In this document: positions 40,790-50,760 of the stretch, one piece after another
How the letters are laid out: every line of letters begins with the position of its first letter
Position numbering within the stretch: the stretch's first letter is position 1
Source of the DNA: an uncultured Atopobiaceae bacterium
GTDB taxonomy: Bacteria > Actinomycetota > Coriobacteriia > Coriobacteriales > Atopobiaceae
Assembly: GCA_944320975.1 (NCBI GenBank)
Contig: CALUJM010000012.1
Coordinates: forward strand, 1 to 64,000
Direction of reading: 5' to 3'
DNA: 64,000 nt
The notes under the pieces: model-generated
What the model was told of the DNA's origin: nothing
The model's input: the letters and a program-made list of their open reading frames with translations, nothing else
Databases searched by the model: none
Made by a program: the position numbers and the translations under genes

Positions 40790-42169
40790 TCACACCTCCG
40801 ATGATGAAAAGGGACTGTCCCTTTTCATCAGGTCGGAGGGCCAGGCGACGCGGTGGACGTCGTCGACGTCGAAGGTGCCGCCCTCGGCGAGGCGGCGGCG
40901 CAGGCCCACGGAGAGCGCGTGCGCCCAGAGGCCCTCGGACTGGGCCAGGGTCTGCGCGGCCGGCGCGTCGGCGAGAAGACCCTCGGGCGTGTAGCAGATC
41001 ACGCTCGAGCGCTTCTGGAAGTCGTAGACGCCCAGGGGGTTGGAGAAGCGCGCGGTGCCGCCCGTGGGCAGCGTGTGGTTGGGGCCGGCCACGTAGTCGC
41101 CCAGGGGCTCGGAGCTCCAGGCGCCCACGAAGATGGCGCCGGCGTTGCGGATGCGGCCGAGAAGGGCCATGGCGTCGGCGCAGTGCAGCTCGAGGTGCTC
41201 GGGCGCCACCACGTTGACGGCGTCCACGGCAGCATCCAGGCCCTCGGCCACCACGATCACGCCGCGGTCGTCGAGCGAGGCGCGGGTGATCTCCTCGCGC
41301 GGGCTCTGGGCGACGAGGCGCTCCGCGGCGGCGAGCACGCGGTCGGGCAGCTCGGGGTCGCAGGTCACGAGGTAGCAGCTCGCCAGGGGGTCGTGCTCGG
41401 CCTGGGCCATGAGGTCGGCCGCCACCACAACGGGGTCGGCCGAGGCGTCGGCCAGCACGCAGACCTCGGAGGGGCCCGCCACCATGTCGATGCCCACGTC
41501 GCCGGAGACGTAGCGCTTGGCGGCCGCCACGTAGGCGTTGCCGGGCCCCACGATCTTGTCGACCGCCGGGATGGACTCGGTGCCGTAGGCCACGGCGGCC
41601 ACGGCCTGGGCGCCGCCCACGGCGTAGACCTCGTCCACGCCCGCGAGCGCCGCGGCCGCCAGCGTGTAGGGGTTGAGGCCGCCGTCTCTCTGCGGCGGGG
41701 TCACCATGATCACGCGGGGCACGCCCGCGACCTTGGCGGGGATGGTGTCCATGAGGACGGTGGAGGGGTACTGAGCGCGGCCGCCGGGCACGTAGACGGC
41801 GGCGGAGGCCACAGGCGTCACCTGGACCCCGAGCAGGGTGCCGTCGGCGCGGGTGGTGAACCAGGACTGCTCGCGCTCGCGCTCGTGGAAGTCGCGGATC
41901 TGGTCGCGCGCCTGCGTGAGCGCAGCGAGGAACTCCGCCGGCACGGCGTCGAGCGCGCGGGCGAGCACCTCGTCGGGCACGCGGAAGGCGTCCGGGCAGG
42001 CGCCGTCGAAGCGCAGGCAGCACTCGCGCACCGCCGCGTCGCCGCGCGCGCGGACGTCGTCCACGATCTTCTCGGCAGCCTCCACGATCTGGGCCGGCAG
42101 CGCGCCCGCGCTGCGGTTGAGGTCCGCCTGCGTGAGCCGGCGGCCCCCCTCGAGAACGACCTTCCTCAT
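40790..42169 (-). CDS. hisD: Histidinol dehydrogenase
   Basis: A 459-aa zinc enzyme making the last two oxidation steps to histidine. [39 protein letters not shown] (in parts) and the zinc-site region [21 protein letters not shown] are canonical. After the normal end (HRVAWPSDL) the frame runs through a palindromic repeat and adds [12 protein letters not shown] before stopping. The start is the Met of MRKVVLEGG, overlapping the hisZG stop. Confidence 0.94.
   Translation of the reverse strand: MRKVVLEGGRRLTQADLNRSAGALPAQIVEAAEKIVDDVRARGDAAVRECCLRFDGACPDAFRVPDEVLARALDAVPAEFLAALTQARDQIRDFHEREREQSWFTTRADGTLLGVQVTPVASAAVYVPGGRAQYPSTVLMDTIPAKVAGVPRVIMVTPPQRDGGLNPYTLAAAALAGVDEVYAVGGAQAVAAVAYGTESIPAVDKIVGPGNAYVAAAKRYVSGDVGIDMVAGPSEVCVLADASADPVVVAADLMAQAEHDPLASCYLVTCDPELPDRVLAAAERLVAQSPREEITRASLDDRGVIVVAEGLDAAVDAVNVVAPEHLELHCADAMALLGRIRNAGAIFVGAWSSEPLGDYVAGPNHTLPTGGTARFSNPLGVYDFQKRSSVICYTPEGLLADAPAAQTLAQSEGLWAHALSVGLRRRLAEGGTFDVDDVHRVAWPSDLMKRDSPFSSSEV
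40802..40830. repeat. Perfect 29-bp REP-like palindrome inside the hisD 3' end
   Basis: TGATGAAAAGGGAC, one base, then GTCCCTTTTCATCA. The sequence lies within the hisD reading frame and encodes its last residues. A near-identical copy covers the uvrB stop codon (58223-58251). Confidence 0.8.
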
Positions 42170-43836
42170 GACGCGCTCCCCTCCCTCGCGACCTCGGCGA
42201 GACGGCGCGCGAGGTCGCGGATCCTGTTGTCGCAGCGGTAGGCGGCCGGGCCGGCGAAGAAGCGCGCGGCGCACTCCATGACCTCGTCCACGATCACGAG
42301 GTCGTTCTCGGCGAGCGTGGTGCCCGTCGCCGTGATGTCCACGATGCGGTCGGCCATGCCCACGATCGGGCCCAGCTCGATGTTGCCGTGGAGCGTCACG
42401 ATGTCGACCTGCTGCCCTATCCCATCGTAGTACTGCTGCGTGATGCGCGGGTACTTGGTGGCCACGCGCACCGCGCCTCGCCAGGCGTAGTTGCGCTCGG
42501 CCTCGCCGGCCTTGGCGCGCGGCTCGGCCACCACGAAGCGGCAGCCGCCGTAGCGCAGGTCGACGAGCTGGAGCAGGTCGAGCCCTGCCTCGATGAGGGA
42601 GTCCTTGCCGCAGACGCCGCAGTCGGCCCCTCCTCGGCCCACGAAGGCCGGCGCGTCCTGGGCGCGCACGATGACGTACTCCACGTCGCCCTCGCGGATG
42701 ACGAGCTTGCGCCCGGGGTTCTCGAGCTCGGCGGTGGGCAGGCCCGCGGCGGCGAGGGTGGCCACGGTCTCCTTGAAGAGAGAGCCCTTGGGCACGGCGA
42801 TGCGGATGGGGCGGGCCGCCACGTTGACGCCCGGCGTCACCACGCCGGACTCGCCCGGCTCGCCGAGGACCTCCTGCAGGCGCTCGAGCGAGAGGGCGAA
42901 GCCGCAGGCCGCGAGGCCCGGCCGGCCGAGGTTGGCGAGCACCGCGTCGTAGCGGCCGCCCGAGGCGAGGCTCGCGGCGATGCCCTCGGCGTAGCCCTTG
43001 AAGATGATGCCGGTGTAGTAGTCGAAGGAGTTGATGATCGAGAAGTCGAAGGAGAGCCGGCCCGCGTCGAAGAGGTCGGCGAGCTTGGAGGCGAGCGCGG
43101 AGAGCTCGGCGGTGCCGCGGCTTCCGGCGGGCACGCCCGCGTCGGCGAGAAGGACGTCGAGGCGCTCGATCACGTCGGCTCCGCCGCCCAGGCGCGGGAC
43201 CTCGCGCAGGGCGCGCGCGGCGGCGGGCGCGAGCCCGGGCGTGTCGTCGATGAGCTCGCCCAGGGTCACGAGGTCGGAGTCGTGGACGAGCGCGAGGACC
43301 TCCTCGCGGAAGGCGGGCGTGGGGGCGCAGGCGTCGAGCAGCGCCGTGAGGGGCACGACCGAGCCGAAGACAACGCGCCAGTCCGGGACCTCGAGCGCGC
43401 CGAGCGCCTCGGCGAGCAGGCGCACGACCTCGACCTCCGCGGCGGCGCCGTCCTCGCAGACGAGCTCGACGCCGAGCTGCGTGAACTGGCGGGGCTGGCC
43501 GCGCAGGCTCGGCTCCTCGCGCACGACCGGCGCGTTGTAGCGGAAGCGCGCCGGCAGGCGGTCGGCGGCGACGCGGCCGGCCACGAGGCGGGCGACGGGC
43601 AGGGTGAGGTCGGGACGGAGCATGAGCAGCGTGCCGTCCTCGTCGAAGAGCTGGAAGGCGGAGTCGCGCACGCGGGCGCCGCGCTCGAGGGCGGCGCGGT
43701 CCTCGAGCAGGGGGGTCTCGACGGGCAGGTAGCCGTGCATGGCAAAGGTGTCGCGCACGATGCCGGAGATGCGCTCGCGGGCGAGCGCCTCGCGGGGAAG
43801 TATGTCGCGGAAGCCGCGGGGGGTTCCTGCTATCAC
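42166..43836 (-). CDS. hisZG: Fused HisZ-HisG ATP phosphoribosyltransferase
   Basis: A 556-aa fusion. Residues 1-330 form a HisZ regulatory domain, a class II histidyl-tRNA synthetase-like fold (GTPRGFRDILPREA, LMLRPDLTLPVARLVA, YYTGIIFKGYA, ASGGRYDAVLANLGRP). Residues 340-556 form a short-form HisG (IRIAVPKGSLFKETV, GGADCGVCGKDSLIEAG, DIVTLHGNIELGPIVGMADRIVDI, TATGTTL). These two are usually separate subunits of one complex. The enzyme makes phosphoribosyl-ATP, the feedback-regulated first step. A GTG start with GAGAGGA 8 nt upstream fits the HisZ N-terminus. Confidence 0.92.
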   Translation of the reverse strand: MIAGTPRGFRDILPREALARERISGIVRDTFAMHGYLPVETPLLEDRAALERGARVRDSAFQLFDEDGTLLMLRPDLTLPVARLVAGRVAADRLPARFRYNAPVVREEPSLRGQPRQFTQLGVELVCEDGAAAEVEVVRLLAEALGALEVPDWRVVFGSVVPLTALLDACAPTPAFREEVLALVHDSDLVTLGELIDDTPGLAPAAARALREVPRLGGGADVIERLDVLLADAGVPAGSRGTAELSALASKLADLFDAGRLSFDFSIINSFDYYTGIIFKGYAEGIAASLASGGRYDAVLANLGRPGLAACGFALSLERLQEVLGEPGESGVVTPGVNVAARPIRIAVPKGSLFKETVATLAAAGLPTAELENPGRKLVIREGDVEYVIVRAQDAPAFVGRGGADCGVCGKDSLIEAGLDLLQLVDLRYGGCRFVVAEPRAKAGEAERNYAWRGAVRVATKYPRITQQYYDGIGQQVDIVTLHGNIELGPIVGMADRIVDITATGTTLAENDLVIVDEVMECAARFFAGPAAYRCDNRIRDLARRLAEVAREGSAS

Positions 43837-44174
43837 GGGGCGGGTCCTCTCTGGTAGAAGATGCAGAGATGACTTTATCACACTAAAGTACCCGGCCGTG
43901 ACCGGTGTTTTCCCGCGCGTAACACGGGCGCGGGCTCGGCGCCGGGTCGCCGTGGTGCGCCGCGGTGACGGGCGCTCACCGCCGAGGCGGGGCTCCCGTG
44001 GCCGGCCGGCCGCTCGCGGGCCGGCATCGACCGCCGGCCGAGCGCTCTTCTCGCCCGCGCCTCTCTGCGCCCCGCCCCACCTGCGGACGCAGCTGGCCGT
44101 CAGCCACGAGGCAGACGCGGGCCGCCCCTCCCCTGCTAGGCTTGCCGCCACGACAGTCGAGGAGAGGAGCGGAC
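43837..44174. other. Divergent regulatory gap upstream of the his operon
   Basis: 338 bp between hisZG (minus) and a plus-strand gene. A relatively AT-rich stretch about 40-70 bp before hisZG (TACTTTAGTGTGATAAAG on the minus strand) probably contains the his promoter. No T-box, His-codon leader or terminator-antiterminator pair could be made out. A CTCTTCTCGCCC word is at about 44047. Confidence 0.35.
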
Positions 44175-44597
44175 ATGGCACTGAACTGGCCGGACGCGCG
44201 GGTGGCCGTGCGCTTTGAGCGGGAGCCCAGGGAGGACGAGAAGGGCTACCCGCCCGACACGATCGTCGTGGTCATGAGGCCCGACCAGGTGGACGACCCC
44301 GGGTTCGTGCGCGAGATGCGCCGCATCGTGGCGACGCGCTCGATCGAGCGCGAGTACGAGCGGCGCGCGGAGACCGGGCGCGACGAGGGGCGGGGGCGCG
44401 AGGAGGAGATCAGCGAGGAGGAGCGCCGCTTCGTCGACCATTTCATAGGCGACGACGAGGCCTTCGACGACGGGGTCCCGGAGTTTCTCGACGACCTGCT
44501 CGACGAGTCGCTGGGGGTGCCGAGCTGGACGCCCTGGCAGGGCTCCGCGACACAGCTCGTCATCGGGCGCTGCGGACAGGTAGTCGTGGGCGTCTAG
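44175..44597 (+). CDS. Conserved hypothetical acidic protein
   Basis: A 140-aa protein, very rich in Asp, Glu and Arg, with no membrane segment. Features seen: TIVVVMRPDQVDDPGFVREMRRIVATRS, quoted here as VVVMRPDQVDD and REMRRIVA, a charged middle (EEEISEEERRFVDHF) and a C-terminal WTPWQGSATQLVIGRCG. I do not recognise a family. The ATG has GGAGAGGAG upstream. It is alone, divergent from his and convergent with murJ. Confidence 0.7.
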   Translation: MALNWPDARVAVRFEREPREDEKGYPPDTIVVVMRPDQVDDPGFVREMRRIVATRSIEREYERRAETGRDEGRGREEEISEEERRFVDHFIGDDEAFDDGVPEFLDDLLDESLGVPSWTPWQGSATQLVIGRCGQVVVGV

Positions 44598-44599
44598 CC

Positions 44600-44665
44600 C
44601 CTTCCCGGCGGGCGGCGGCGACTCGCCGCCCGCTGCCGGCGCCCGACGGCGGCGGCAGCGGGCGC
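44600..44665. terminator. GC hairpins between convergent genes
   Basis: GGCGGGCGGCG and CGCCGCCCGC form a strong stem in the gap between the hypothetical gene and murJ. There is no U tract, so this may slow or stop transcription from both sides only with Rho. Confidence 0.35.
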
Positions 44666-44667
44666 CG

Positions 44668-46314
44668 CTACCGGTGCAGGAGCCTGCCGGCGAGCCGCCC
44701 GATCATGGCGGCCTCGGGGACCTTGAGCAGCAGCGCCCCGCCGTAGGTCACGATGAGCGCGGGCACGCCTGCGGCGGCGCAGTAGGCCACGGAGCGCAGC
44801 ATCGCGCCCGTGCAGTCGCCGAGCGCGGCGTTGAGCAGGTGCAGGATGACGGCCCCCACGAGCGCGCCGACGAGTCCCAGCGCCGCCGCGCGCAGGGTGG
44901 AGACCGCCACGCCGCCCAGCCCGATGCGGCCGAGCTCTCGGCGCAGGCTCGCGAACATGACCACGCACAGGGTCACGAAGAACAGCGTCGAGGAGAGGGC
45001 GACGAAGTCCAGGCCGAAGACCGGCGTCAGCGCGAGAAGGGCCACGACCTGCACCACGGCGGCGATGGCGTTGGCAACGGCGCACAGCATCATCTTGCGC
45101 ATGGCGGAAGCCACCTTCTGCAGGTACATGTAGACGGCGTAGGCCGGCAGCGAGATGGCGTAGGCGGAGAGGTACGACGCCGTCATGGCGAGCGCGTCGG
45201 GCGTGAAGCTGCCCGCCGCGAGCACCGAGATGAGGGGGACGGAGAACACGATGAGGTAGAGCATGAAGGGGACCGAGAAGAACAGGATCTGGCCGGAACC
45301 CGAGACGATGCCGCGCGTGAACGAGTCGCGGTCGCCCTTGGCCCAGCTGTCCGAGAGCTCGGTGAACATGGCCGTGGTGATGGGGACCGTGAGGATGGAG
45401 TACGGCAGCGTGTACCACAGGCGCGAGTAGTAGGTGATCGAGGCGCCCGTCGGCACCACCGAGAGCGCCGAGGACGACTGCACCGACGTGGTCACGAACG
45501 ACGCCACCACCACGGCCAGCGACGGCACGCCGATGCGCAGGGTCTCCTTGAGAAGCGGGTCGTGCAGGTCGATGCGGAAGCGCAGGCGGATGCCGTGGCG
45601 CAGCATCGGCGGGATCTGGAGGATCACCTGCACCGCCACGCCGAGCGGGTTGCCGAGCGCCAGGACGAGCAGCGCGAGCTCGGGGTTCTTATCGGCAAGC
45701 GCCGCGTAGACGAGGAAGGAGGCGGTGGTCACGAAGTTGTTGAAGATGGGCGCCGCCTGGCCCCAGAAGTAGTCGCGCTCCGCGTTGAGCACGCCCGAGA
45801 AGATCGAGGAGAGCGCGTAGAGCACGACCTCGATGACGAAGAACCTGAAGAAGTAGACCGTGAGCCCGAAGTCGAACTCGTCGGTGGCCGAGAAGGACTG
45901 CGTGTAGACCATCTGCGCCGCGAAGACGAAGCCCAGCACCGCGACCGCGCCCATCGCCACGAGCACGATCGAGACGAGGTTGGAGGTGTAGGCGCTCGCG
46001 CCCTCGGTCCCGGCGCGCTTCTTGACCGTCATGTAGACGGGCAGGAACGCCGTGGTGAGCATGCCCGCGGCCACGAGCTCGTAGAGCTGGTTCGGGAGGT
46101 TGTTGGCGATGGAGTAGCAGCTCGCCATCACGGTGACGCCGATGGCGTAGGCCTGGCCCCACGTGCGCATGAAGCCGGTGAGACGGCTCACGACCACCAG
46201 CACGCTCATGAGCGCGGCGCTGCGGCCGACCTGCTCCTGCGTGCTCGTCTCGGTCTTCGTGGGTTCCTCGGCAACCTTCATGTGCCGCGGCCGGTACTCG
46301 GGCGTCCCGCTCAC
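44668..46314 (-). CDS. murJ: Lipid II flippase, MurJ/MviN family
   Basis: A protein of about 548 aa with 14 predicted helices. VVVSRLTGFMRTWG, NNLPNQLYELVAAGMLTTAFLPVY (in parts) and FSGVLNAERDYFW match MurJ, which flips the peptidoglycan precursor. A GTG at 46314 with GAGGGGGA upstream is preferred; a TTG at 46341 directly abuts its purine run. Stands alone. Confidence 0.9.
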   Translation of the reverse strand: MSGTPEYRPRHMKVAEEPTKTETSTQEQVGRSAALMSVLVVVSRLTGFMRTWGQAYAIGVTVMASCYSIANNLPNQLYELVAAGMLTTAFLPVYMTVKKRAGTEGASAYTSNLVSIVLVAMGAVAVLGFVFAAQMVYTQSFSATDEFDFGLTVYFFRFFVIEVVLYALSSIFSGVLNAERDYFWGQAAPIFNNFVTTASFLVYAALADKNPELALLVLALGNPLGVAVQVILQIPPMLRHGIRLRFRIDLHDPLLKETLRIGVPSLAVVVASFVTTSVQSSSALSVVPTGASITYYSRLWYTLPYSILTVPITTAMFTELSDSWAKGDRDSFTRGIVSGSGQILFFSVPFMLYLIVFSVPLISVLAAGSFTPDALAMTASYLSAYAISLPAYAVYMYLQKVASAMRKMMLCAVANAIAAVVQVVALLALTPVFGLDFVALSSTLFFVTLCVVMFASLRRELGRIGLGGVAVSTLRAAALGLVGALVGAVILHLLNAALGDCTGAMLRSVAYCAAAGVPALIVTYGGALLLKVPEAAMIGRLAGRLLHR

Positions 46315-46533
46315 GTCTTCCCCCTCGTCTGCCTCAGTCAACCTTCTGATTCTCTCACCGCCGGGCGAGAAGGACGCGCTGCCGCGGGATTTAGCGCCGT
46401 ATCACCACAGCGGGCCTGGAACGGCCTTGCGGACCGCAAACCCCAGCGCGCGGGCGGCGGGCTCCAAGGACGGCAAGGTCACTTCCGCTGACTTGCATCT
46501 CCACTAGCTGCAATAGGTTTTGTTAGCTGCTTT

Positions 46534-46542
46534 TGTTATACT
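46534..46542 (+). promoter_or_regulatory. Extended -10 promoter of a small toxin-antitoxin pair
   Basis: TGTTATACT on the plus strand: an extended -10 (TG, one base, TATACT) 18 bp before the GTG start at 46561. The AT-rich patch stands out from the GC-rich surroundings. The upstream gap 46315-46520 holds no other feature apart from a GGCGAGAAGGACGC word near 46365. Confidence 0.5.
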
Positions 46543-46560
46543 AAAAGAAAGGGCGGATGC

Positions 46561-46830
46561 GTGTTCGTCAGAATTCACGAGAGGGTGTGCCGGCGCCATC
46601 CGGAGCTCTCGAATGACGATGTCAGGACCGCGTGGTCGAATGCCTTTCTTATCCAGGAGCGCTGGGGCGACGGACTCCCGGACGGGACGCTCGTTGCGCT
46701 GGGAACCGACGGGCGCGGAAGGCTTCTGGAGATGATAGGCGTTCTTCTCGGCGATGACACCGTGCTCATCTACCACGCGATGACGCCTCCCACAAAGAAG
46801 GTGCTCGACGAGCTGAAGGGGATGATGTGA
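46561..46830 (+). CDS. Small BrnT/RelE-like putative toxin
   Basis: An 89-aa protein: MFVRIHERVCRRHPELSNDD, then AWSNAFLIQER, LVALGTDGRGRLLEMIGVLL and VLIYHAMTPPTKKVL. The succession of short helices and an antiparallel sheet ending in a Y-H-A-M strand resembles BrnT/RelE-fold toxins, but I cannot match it to a named family. It overlaps a ribbon-helix-helix protein gene, the usual sign of a type II toxin-antitoxin operon. Confidence 0.55.
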   Translation: MFVRIHERVCRRHPELSNDDVRTAWSNAFLIQERWGDGLPDGTLVALGTDGRGRLLEMIGVLLGDDTVLIYHAMTPPTKKVLDELKGMM

Positions 46831-47096
46831 TGACCTATCTGACGAAAGACGGCACCGAGCTCACCGATGCCGCGCTCGAGGAGCTCGCATCGCGCTTCGA
46901 GCGCGGCGAGATGCCGGGCCACCCGGGCCGCGTCCTCGTGGGCAGGCCGAGAATCAGCGCCGAAGATTTGAGGCTCATCGGTGCGAGGGTCCCGGAGTCG
47001 CTCGTCATCGCCTTCGACCGCAAGGCCGAGAAGAACGGGCAGACGCGCTCGCAGCGGATACGCCAGCTCATCGAGCGCGACGTCGCCGAGGCGTGA
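46830..47096 (+). CDS. Ribbon-helix-helix (CopG-like) antitoxin
   Basis: An 88-aa protein. The C-terminus ARVPESLVIAFDRKAEKNG-QTRSQRIRQLIERD is a ribbon-helix-helix DNA-binding domain. The N-terminus (LTDAALEELASRFERGEMPG) is helical and likely binds the toxin. The ATG overlaps the toxin stop (TGATG), so the two are translationally coupled. It probably represses the promoter just upstream of the pair. Confidence 0.75.
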   Translation: MTYLTKDGTELTDAALEELASRFERGEMPGHPGRVLVGRPRISAEDLRLIGARVPESLVIAFDRKAEKNGQTRSQRIRQLIERDVAEA

Positions 47097-47120
47097 CTCA
47101 GGCGACTCGCCCTGAAGAAT

Positions 47121-47249
47121 CCCCTGGTGCCGGATTTCCGCTATATGCGTGAAATGGTGCCGGATTTCCGCCATATGCGTGTTCCAGACACGCATTTCTC
47201 GGTAATTTGGCACCATTTCACTCATTTGGCGGAAATCCGGCACCAGGGG
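47121..47249. repeat. 30-bp-period palindromic repeat, copy 3
   Basis: A 129-bp near-palindrome from CCCCTGGTGCCGG to CCGGCACCAGGGG. Two forward units (GCCGGATTTCCGC-TATATGCGTG type) and two inverted ones, 30 bp apart. It lies between the converging antitoxin and ybaK genes and could act as a two-way terminator. Confidence 0.75.
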
Positions 47250-47298
47250 TTTTGCGGGAGCGGGCGCTTGACGCGGGCGGCGGGCGCTTGCGGGCGCG

Positions 47299-47796
47299 TC
47301 AGCGGACGATGTCGGCGAGGGTGGCGTCGCAGAAGCGTGCGAGGTCGTCCGGGGCGATGATCAGCGAGAGGCCGCGGCGCCCGCCGGAGACGTGGATCTT
47401 CTCGAAGAGCTGCGCGGTCTCGTCGATCAGCGTGGGAAACCGCTTCTTCATGCCCACCGGCGAGCAGCCGCCGCGGACGTAGCCCGTGACCGGCTCGAGG
47501 TCGCGAACGTGCATCAGCGAGAGGCTCTTCTCGCCCGCCGCCGCGGCGGCCTTCTTGAGGTCTAGCTCATCGGCCACGGGGATGCAGCAGACCACGTGCT
47601 CGCCCGCCGGCGTCACGCAGACGAGCGTCTTGAAGCTCGCCGCGGGGTCCTCGCCCAGGCGCTGCGCGATGTGCAGCCCGAGCTCGCTCGAGGTGTCCGT
47701 CTCGTCCACCTCGTAGGTCTCGTACTCAAAGGGCACCCCTGCCGCCTCGAGCTCGCGCATCGCGTTGGTCTTCTGGAACTTCTCGCGCCGCGCCAT
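47299..47796 (-). CDS. ybaK: Cys-tRNA(Pro)/Cys deacylase, YbaK/EbsC family
   Basis: A 165-aa aminoacyl-tRNA editing protein. FKTLVCVTPAGEHVVCCIPV with the conserved Lys, GEKSLSLM and GYVRGGCSPVGMKKRFPT are family signatures. It clears misacylated Cys-tRNA(Pro). The ATG lies 5 bp after the uvrA stop, so they probably share a transcript. Confidence 0.92.
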   Translation of the reverse strand: MARREKFQKTNAMRELEAAGVPFEYETYEVDETDTSSELGLHIAQRLGEDPAASFKTLVCVTPAGEHVVCCIPVADELDLKKAAAAAGEKSLSLMHVRDLEPVTGYVRGGCSPVGMKKRFPTLIDETAQLFEKIHVSGGRRGLSLIIAPDDLARFCDATLADIVR

Positions 47797-47800
47797 CGCG

Positions 47801-50674
47801 CTACTCCCCCGCCTGGCGTGCCCGGTCGCGCGCCAGGATCTGCTTCAGGAACTGGCCCGTGTAGCTCTCGGGAACCTCCGCGACCTTCTCGGGCGTGCCG
47901 TAGGCCACCACCGTGCCGCCGCCGTCGCCGCCCTCCGGGCCCATGTCGAGCACGCGGTCGGCCATCTTGATGACGTCGAGGTTGTGCTCGATCACCAGCA
48001 CCGTGTTGCCGGCGTCCACGAGCTTCTCGAGCACCTCCACGAGCTGGCGCACGTCCTCGAAGTGCAGGCCCGTGGTGGGCTCGTCGAGGATGTAGAAGGT
48101 CTTGCCGGTCTGCTGGCGGTGCAGCTCCTTGGCGAGCTTGACGCGCTGGGCCTCGCCGCCGGAGAGCGTGGTGGCGGGCTGGCCCAGGTGGATGTAGCCC
48201 AGGCCCACGTCGTAGAGCGTCTGCAGCTTGTTCTTGATGCGCGGGATGTTGGAGAAGAACGCCAGGGCCTCGTGCACCGTCATGTCGAGCACGTCCGAGA
48301 TGGACTTGCCGTGGTAGAGCACCTCGAGGGTCTCGCGGTTGTAGCGCTTGCCGTGGCAGACCTCGCAGGGCACGTAGACGTCCGGCAGGAAGTTCATCTC
48401 GATCTTGATCTGGCCGTCGCCCTTGCAGGCCTCGCAGCGCCCTCCCGGCACGTTGAACGAGAAGCGCCCGGGGCTGTAGCCGCGCGCGCGGCTCTCGGGC
48501 AGCGAGGCGAAGAGCGCGCGCAGGTCGTCCCAGAGACCGATGTAGGTGGCGGGGTTGGAGCGCGGGGTGCGCCCGATCGGCGACTGGTCGATGTCGATGA
48601 CCTTGTCGACGAGCTCCACGCCCTCGAGCTTCTTGTACGGCCCGACCGGGCGCTTGGAGCGGTGGACGGCGTTGGTGAGCGCGGGCGCGAGCGTGTCCGT
48701 CACGAGCGAGCTCTTGCCCGAGCCCGAGACGCCGGTGACCACCGTGAGCGTGCCGAGCTCGACCTTGGCGGTCACGTTCTTCAGGTTGTTGGCGCTGGCG
48801 CCGGTGACCTTGATCGCGCCCTTGCGCGGGTTGCGGCGCTTCTCGGGCAGGCGGATCTGGCGCGCGCCGGTGAGGTAGGCGCCCGTGATGGATTCGGGGC
48901 AGGCCGCGATCTCCTCGGGCGTGCCGGCGGCGACCACGCGCCCGCCCAGCTCGCCGGCGCCCGGGCCCATGTCGATCACGTAGTCCGCGGCGCGGATGGT
49001 GTCCTCGTCGTGCTCGACCACGATGACGGTGTTGCCCTGGTCGCGCAGACGGCCCAGGGTCTCTATCAGGCGGTTGTTGTCGCGCTGGTGCAGGCCGATC
49101 GACGGCTCGTCGAGGATGTAGAGCACGCCCATGAGGCCGGCGCCGATCTGCGTGGCCAGGCGGATGCGCTGGGCCTCGCCGCCGGAGAGCGTGGCGGCGG
49201 CGCGGGAGAGCGTGAGGTAGTCCAGGCCCACGTTCACGAGGAACCGCAGGCGCGCGAGGATCTCCTTCACCACCGCGCCGGCGATGAAGCGCTGGCGCTC
49301 CGTGAGCTCGAGGGCCTCGAAGAAGGCCAGGCACTCGCGGCAGGAGAGCTCGCAGACCTCCCAGATGTTCTTCTCGCCCACCGTGACGGCGAGGATCTCC
49401 GGCTTGAGGCGCGCCCCGTTGCAGGTGGTGCAGGGGACCTCGCGGATGTACTTCTCGAGGTGCGTGCGCATGGTCTCCGACGTGGTCTCCTGGTACTTGT
49501 CGAAGAGGATCGAGCGCACACCGGGGTAGGTGGTGAACCAGTGGGTGTCGCGGCCGTCGCGCGTGTGGTAGTCGACGCGGATCTTGGTGGCGCCCAGGCC
49601 GTCGAGCAGGGCCGTCTGGACCTTCTTGGGCAGGTCCCGCCAGGGGGTCTCGTCCGAGGCGCCGAGGTGCCGGCACACGGCGGAGAGGATCTGCGGGTAG
49701 TAGTTGGAGTGGCCGAAGAGGCTGCCGAAGACGCCGCCCGCCACCGAGAGCGACGGGTCCTCGATCAGGGCCTCGGCGTCCACGACCTTGCGAAAGCCCA
49801 GGCCGTCGCAGTCCGGGCAGGCGCCGTAGGGGGCGTTGAAGGAGAAGTCGCGCGGCTGGAGGTCGTCCATGGAGTGGCCGTGCTCGGGGCAGGCCAGCGC
49901 GAGCGAGTAGCTGAGCAGCTCGCCGGGGAAGCGCTCCGGGTCGTCGCGGTCGGGCATGAGGTAGAAGCCCACCTTGCCCTGGGCGAGGCGCGTGGCCTGC
50001 TCGACGGCCTCCGCGATGCGGCCGAGGCTGTTCTCGCGCACGACGATGCGGTCGACCACGACCTCGATGCTGTGGCGGTTCTTCTTCTCGAGGCGAATCT
50101 CCTCGTCGCCGAGCTCGCGGACCTCGCCGTCGATGCGCACGCGGGAGAAGCCCTCGCGGCGCAGGTCCTCGAAGAGCTTGGTGTACTCGCCCTTGCGGTC
50201 GAAGACCACCGGGGCCAGCACCAGGGCGCGCCGTCCCTGGGCGCGCTCGAGGACCTTGTCAGCCACCTGGTCGGTGGTCTGGCGCTCGATGACGCGGCCG
50301 CACTCCGGGCAGTGCGGAGTGCCCACGCGGGCGAAGAGAAGGCGCAGGTAGTCGTAGATCTCCGTCACGGTGCCCACCGTGGAGCGGGGGTTGCGGCTCG
50401 TGGTCTTCTGGTCGATGGAGACCGCCGGGGAGAGGCCGTCGATGCTGTCCAGGTCCGGCTTGTCCATCTGGCCGAGGAACTGGCGGGCGTAGCTGGAGAG
50501 GGACTCGACGTAGCGGCGCTGCCCCTCGGCGTAGATGGTGTCGAAGGCGAGGCTCGACTTGCCCGAGCCCGAGAGCCCCGTGATCACGACGAGCTTGTCG
50601 CGCGGTATGTCAACGTCCACGTCCGCGAGGTTGTGCTCGCGCGCTCCGCGGATGACGATTGCGTCCTGGGCCAT
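47801..50674 (-). CDS. uvrA: Excinuclease ABC subunit A
   Basis: A 957-aa DNA damage sensor. Two ABC ATPase halves: Walker A motifs [14 protein letters not shown] near residue 35 and [14 protein letters not shown] near 640, signature LSGGEAQR in each half ([31 protein letters not shown]), and zinc sites CPDCDGLGF and CEACKGDGQ...CEVCHG. Length is normal. A LexA-box-like GAACACACGTTG and a TACACT -10 lie upstream, fitting SOS control. Confidence 0.97.
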   Translation of the reverse strand: MAQDAIVIRGAREHNLADVDVDIPRDKLVVITGLSGSGKSSLAFDTIYAEGQRRYVESLSSYARQFLGQMDKPDLDSIDGLSPAVSIDQKTTSRNPRSTVGTVTEIYDYLRLLFARVGTPHCPECGRVIERQTTDQVADKVLERAQGRRALVLAPVVFDRKGEYTKLFEDLRREGFSRVRIDGEVRELGDEEIRLEKKNRHSIEVVVDRIVVRENSLGRIAEAVEQATRLAQGKVGFYLMPDRDDPERFPGELLSYSLALACPEHGHSMDDLQPRDFSFNAPYGACPDCDGLGFRKVVDAEALIEDPSLSVAGGVFGSLFGHSNYYPQILSAVCRHLGASDETPWRDLPKKVQTALLDGLGATKIRVDYHTRDGRDTHWFTTYPGVRSILFDKYQETTSETMRTHLEKYIREVPCTTCNGARLKPEILAVTVGEKNIWEVCELSCRECLAFFEALELTERQRFIAGAVVKEILARLRFLVNVGLDYLTLSRAAATLSGGEAQRIRLATQIGAGLMGVLYILDEPSIGLHQRDNNRLIETLGRLRDQGNTVIVVEHDEDTIRAADYVIDMGPGAGELGGRVVAAGTPEEIAACPESITGAYLTGARQIRLPEKRRNPRKGAIKVTGASANNLKNVTAKVELGTLTVVTGVSGSGKSSLVTDTLAPALTNAVHRSKRPVGPYKKLEGVELVDKVIDIDQSPIGRTPRSNPATYIGLWDDLRALFASLPESRARGYSPGRFSFNVPGGRCEACKGDGQIKIEMNFLPDVYVPCEVCHGKRYNRETLEVLYHGKSISDVLDMTVHEALAFFSNIPRIKNKLQTLYDVGLGYIHLGQPATTLSGGEAQRVKLAKELHRQQTGKTFYILDEPTTGLHFEDVRQLVEVLEKLVDAGNTVLVIEHNLDVIKMADRVLDMGPEGGDGGGTVVAYGTPEKVAEVPESYTGQFLKQILARDRARQAGE

Positions 50675-50742
50675 GTGCCCTCCTTCTGGTGGTTTTCTCG
50701 GCTTCCCAGTGTAGCCGAGTCGGGGGCGCTTCACGCGATTTG

Positions 50743-50754
50743 CAACGTGTGTTC
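50743..50754 (-). promoter_or_regulatory. Possible LexA (SOS) box of uvrA
   Basis: Minus strand GAACACACGTTG differs by one base from GAAC-N4-GTTC, the SOS box of Gram-positives and actinobacteria. It lies about 70-80 bp before the uvrA ATG and upstream of TACACT (near 50708-50713). Confidence 0.45.
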
Positions 50755-50760
50755 TGGTTA

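Noticed and set aside
40802..40830. Intrinsic terminator of hisD
   Set aside because: The palindrome lies inside the hisD frame and hisC is upstream in the row rather than a new unit; the same sequence recurs at uvrB, so it fits a mobile REP-like element better.
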